64,000 nucleotides of DNA from an uncultured Eubacteriales bacterium (GTDB lineage: Bacteria > Bacillota > Clostridia > Christensenellales > CAG-314). Both the position numbers and the translations under genes were made by a program. Positions 63,019-64,000 of the stretch are shown here, one piece after another. Each line of letters begins with the position of its first letter. Position 1 is the stretch's first letter. The DNA lies in NCBI GenBank assembly GCA_949289125.1, contig CASEME010000020.1:24552-88551 (forward strand). Direction: 5' to 3'. The notes below the pieces were generated by a model. That model was not told where the DNA came from and ran no database searches. It was given only the letters and a program-made list of their open reading frames with translations.

Positions 63019-63570
63019 TTAAGACAGGTCTTCCAAAGAAATTTTGCCTATATTGATACCTGATGTCCAAAGTCCATCGCCACCATAAGAATATTGAGGA
63101 TAATACGGATCATCAGTTGCTTTTATAATATAAAACGATTCTATGCCCACATTGCCTTTGTCGCCGGTGTCTATTGCACACCACAAAAATGCCATACGGT
63201 ACACTTCGTCACCAAAAGTTACATCACGGGACAAGTTGTACCACTTTCGTACAACCTCATAATCTTTATCCTGCTCGACATCATATGAGCTGGATGAAAT
63301 GTCTGTAACCTCGCCACTGCAATATGCAAAAAGGTCTTCTATACTTTGGTCAAAGTTCGGCAAGCTCGCTATTTTATTGTGCGCAAAAAGACTTTTTAGT
63401 CCTTCTTTGTCCTTACTTTGCAGGTGCTCCAAGAATGTGTCAATCTTATTAGCTATATCTTCACTCTCGGAAGGTCCAAATAAGTAACCCAATATGCCAC
63501 ACCCTGCCATTGTGCTAACACATATAAGCAGTAAAGCCACAGTTAAACATACTATTGCCGTTTTTTTCAC
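63019..63570 (-). CDS. DUF5104-like lipoprotein
   Basis: 183 residues from GTG 63570 (AAAGGAG RBS). Type II signal peptide with lipobox TMAGC. The mature part (IDTFLEHLQSKDKEGLKSLF, near the start, and IDTGDKGNVGIESFYIIKA later) fits DUF5104, an NTF2-like family of lipoproteins of unknown role. Monocistronic. Confidence 0.75.
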   Translation of the reverse strand: MKKTAIVCLTVALLLICVSTMAGCGILGYLFGPSESEDIANKIDTFLEHLQSKDKEGLKSLFAHNKIASLPNFDQSIEDLFAYCSGEVTDISSSSYDVEQDKDYEVVRKWYNLSRDVTFGDEVYRMAFLWCAIDTGDKGNVGIESFYIIKATDDPYYPQYSYGGDGLWTSGINIGKISLEDLS

Positions 63571-63819
63571 ATTAGCGCTCCTTTTTGCTGTATAGCTACA
63601 AATTGCCATTAGTTGTTTGCTATTCCTTGTGTTGGTTAGTCTGCCTACACTTTAATAATACCAATATAACACAAATGATACAGCAAACAAGCCTCAGTTG
63701 CTACTTCCACTAAGGCTTGGTGTAGAAAAGTATGTTGTCGCATAATATTTGCATAATTATGCTTGCATTCTGCAACAAAACATAGCTATTGCAAACTATA
63801 TTTTGTTAACACAAGCGCA

Positions 63820-64000
63820 CTATTGCATGTTGAATATGTCGGGGATTATGTATGTACAGACAGTTTCCAAATATACAGGTTGCTTTTTGAAAAGTCCTTT
63901 GAGTTTGTACAACGTGAAAAAATCACCTGCCATTTTGTTTGGCAAAACAACAACGGACTTAATAGCATTGACCGTTTTGCCTTTTCTGTCAATAACAGGT
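63820..64000 (-). CDS. C-terminal end of an unknown gene, start outside window
   Basis: An open minus-strand frame of 59 codons runs from the window edge to TAG at 63820-63822 (KGKTVNAIKSVVVLPNKMAG, DFFTLYKLKGLFKKQPVYLE). Composition is protein-like, but no family is recognised and the rest lies beyond the window. Confidence 0.4.
   Translation of the reverse strand, partial: PVIDRKGKTVNAIKSVVVLPNKMAGDFFTLYKLKGLFKKQPVYLETVCTYIIPDIFNMQ

Overview
The window is chromosomal DNA from an AT-rich, low-GC Gram-positive-type anaerobe, most likely a gut Clostridia (Bacillota) lineage. The evidence is AGGAGG-type ribosome binding sites, many TTGACA/TATAAT promoters, a CIRCE heat-shock operator, an rpsF-ssb-rpsR operon, ECF-type transport, DUF6485 and YgbA-like small proteins, a LacZ-type beta-galactosidase and ferredoxin-linked polysaccharide enzymes. 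The species cannot be named from sequence alone. TAA, TAG and TGA all behave as normal stops.

Layout. 0-5 kb is the end of a surface-polysaccharide cluster (DUF4422-GT8 glycosyltransferase, FrhB/pyruvyl-transferase fusion) facing a DUF6270 gene. 5-7.4 kb is an orphan phage tail-fibre pair. 7.6-10.4 kb is a decayed ABC exporter. 10.7-14.8 kb holds a lipoprotein, a flavin-reductase-like protein, a ferredoxin and small membrane proteins. 15-18.3 kb is an unusual restriction-modification (R-M) operon: HTH-fused C5 methyltransferase, degenerate LAGLIDADG-like protein and PD-(D/E)XK-like protein. It lies 3' of a tRNA-Ser. 19-23 kb is lacZ plus a PHP phosphatase. 23.3-25.3 kb is an arsR-arsP operon with two matching operators. 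27.5-29.4 kb is a MjaI-type R-M pair 3' of a tRNA-Arg(ACG), separated from it by 94-bp tandem repeats. 30-38 kb is mostly housekeeping (amidohydrolase, htpG, hsp20 with CIRCE, ksgA, rpsR/ssb/rpsF).

38.5-41.7 kb is a small genomic element inserted at tRNA-Arg(CCT). It is bounded by a 44-bp direct repeat of the tRNA 3' half, carries a membrane-anchored protease and an interrupted toxin-like gene, and shows no integrase. 42-50.8 kb is an accessory stretch of small orphan proteins (DUF4304, DUF5071, DUF4375, 2TM-PH-like proteins), a frameshifted MFS gene and an orphan consensus promoter. 51-57.9 kb is one operon on the minus strand: YgbA-like protein, two exporter-type ABC half-transporters and a complete ECF module, read from one promoter flanked by two identical-arm palindromes. 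58-61.4 kb is a TrmB regulator, SGNH hydrolase and sugar-type MFS operon. 61.7-64 kb holds an interrupted zinc-finger membrane protein, an XRE regulator, a DUF5104 lipoprotein and the end of an unknown gene.

Two themes stand out. All three tRNA genes have acquired modules (two R-M systems and one integrase-less element) at their 3' ends. Several accessory genes are broken, either by single-base frameshifts or by in-frame stops that could each come from one C-to-T change. This means either real gene decay or assembly error.
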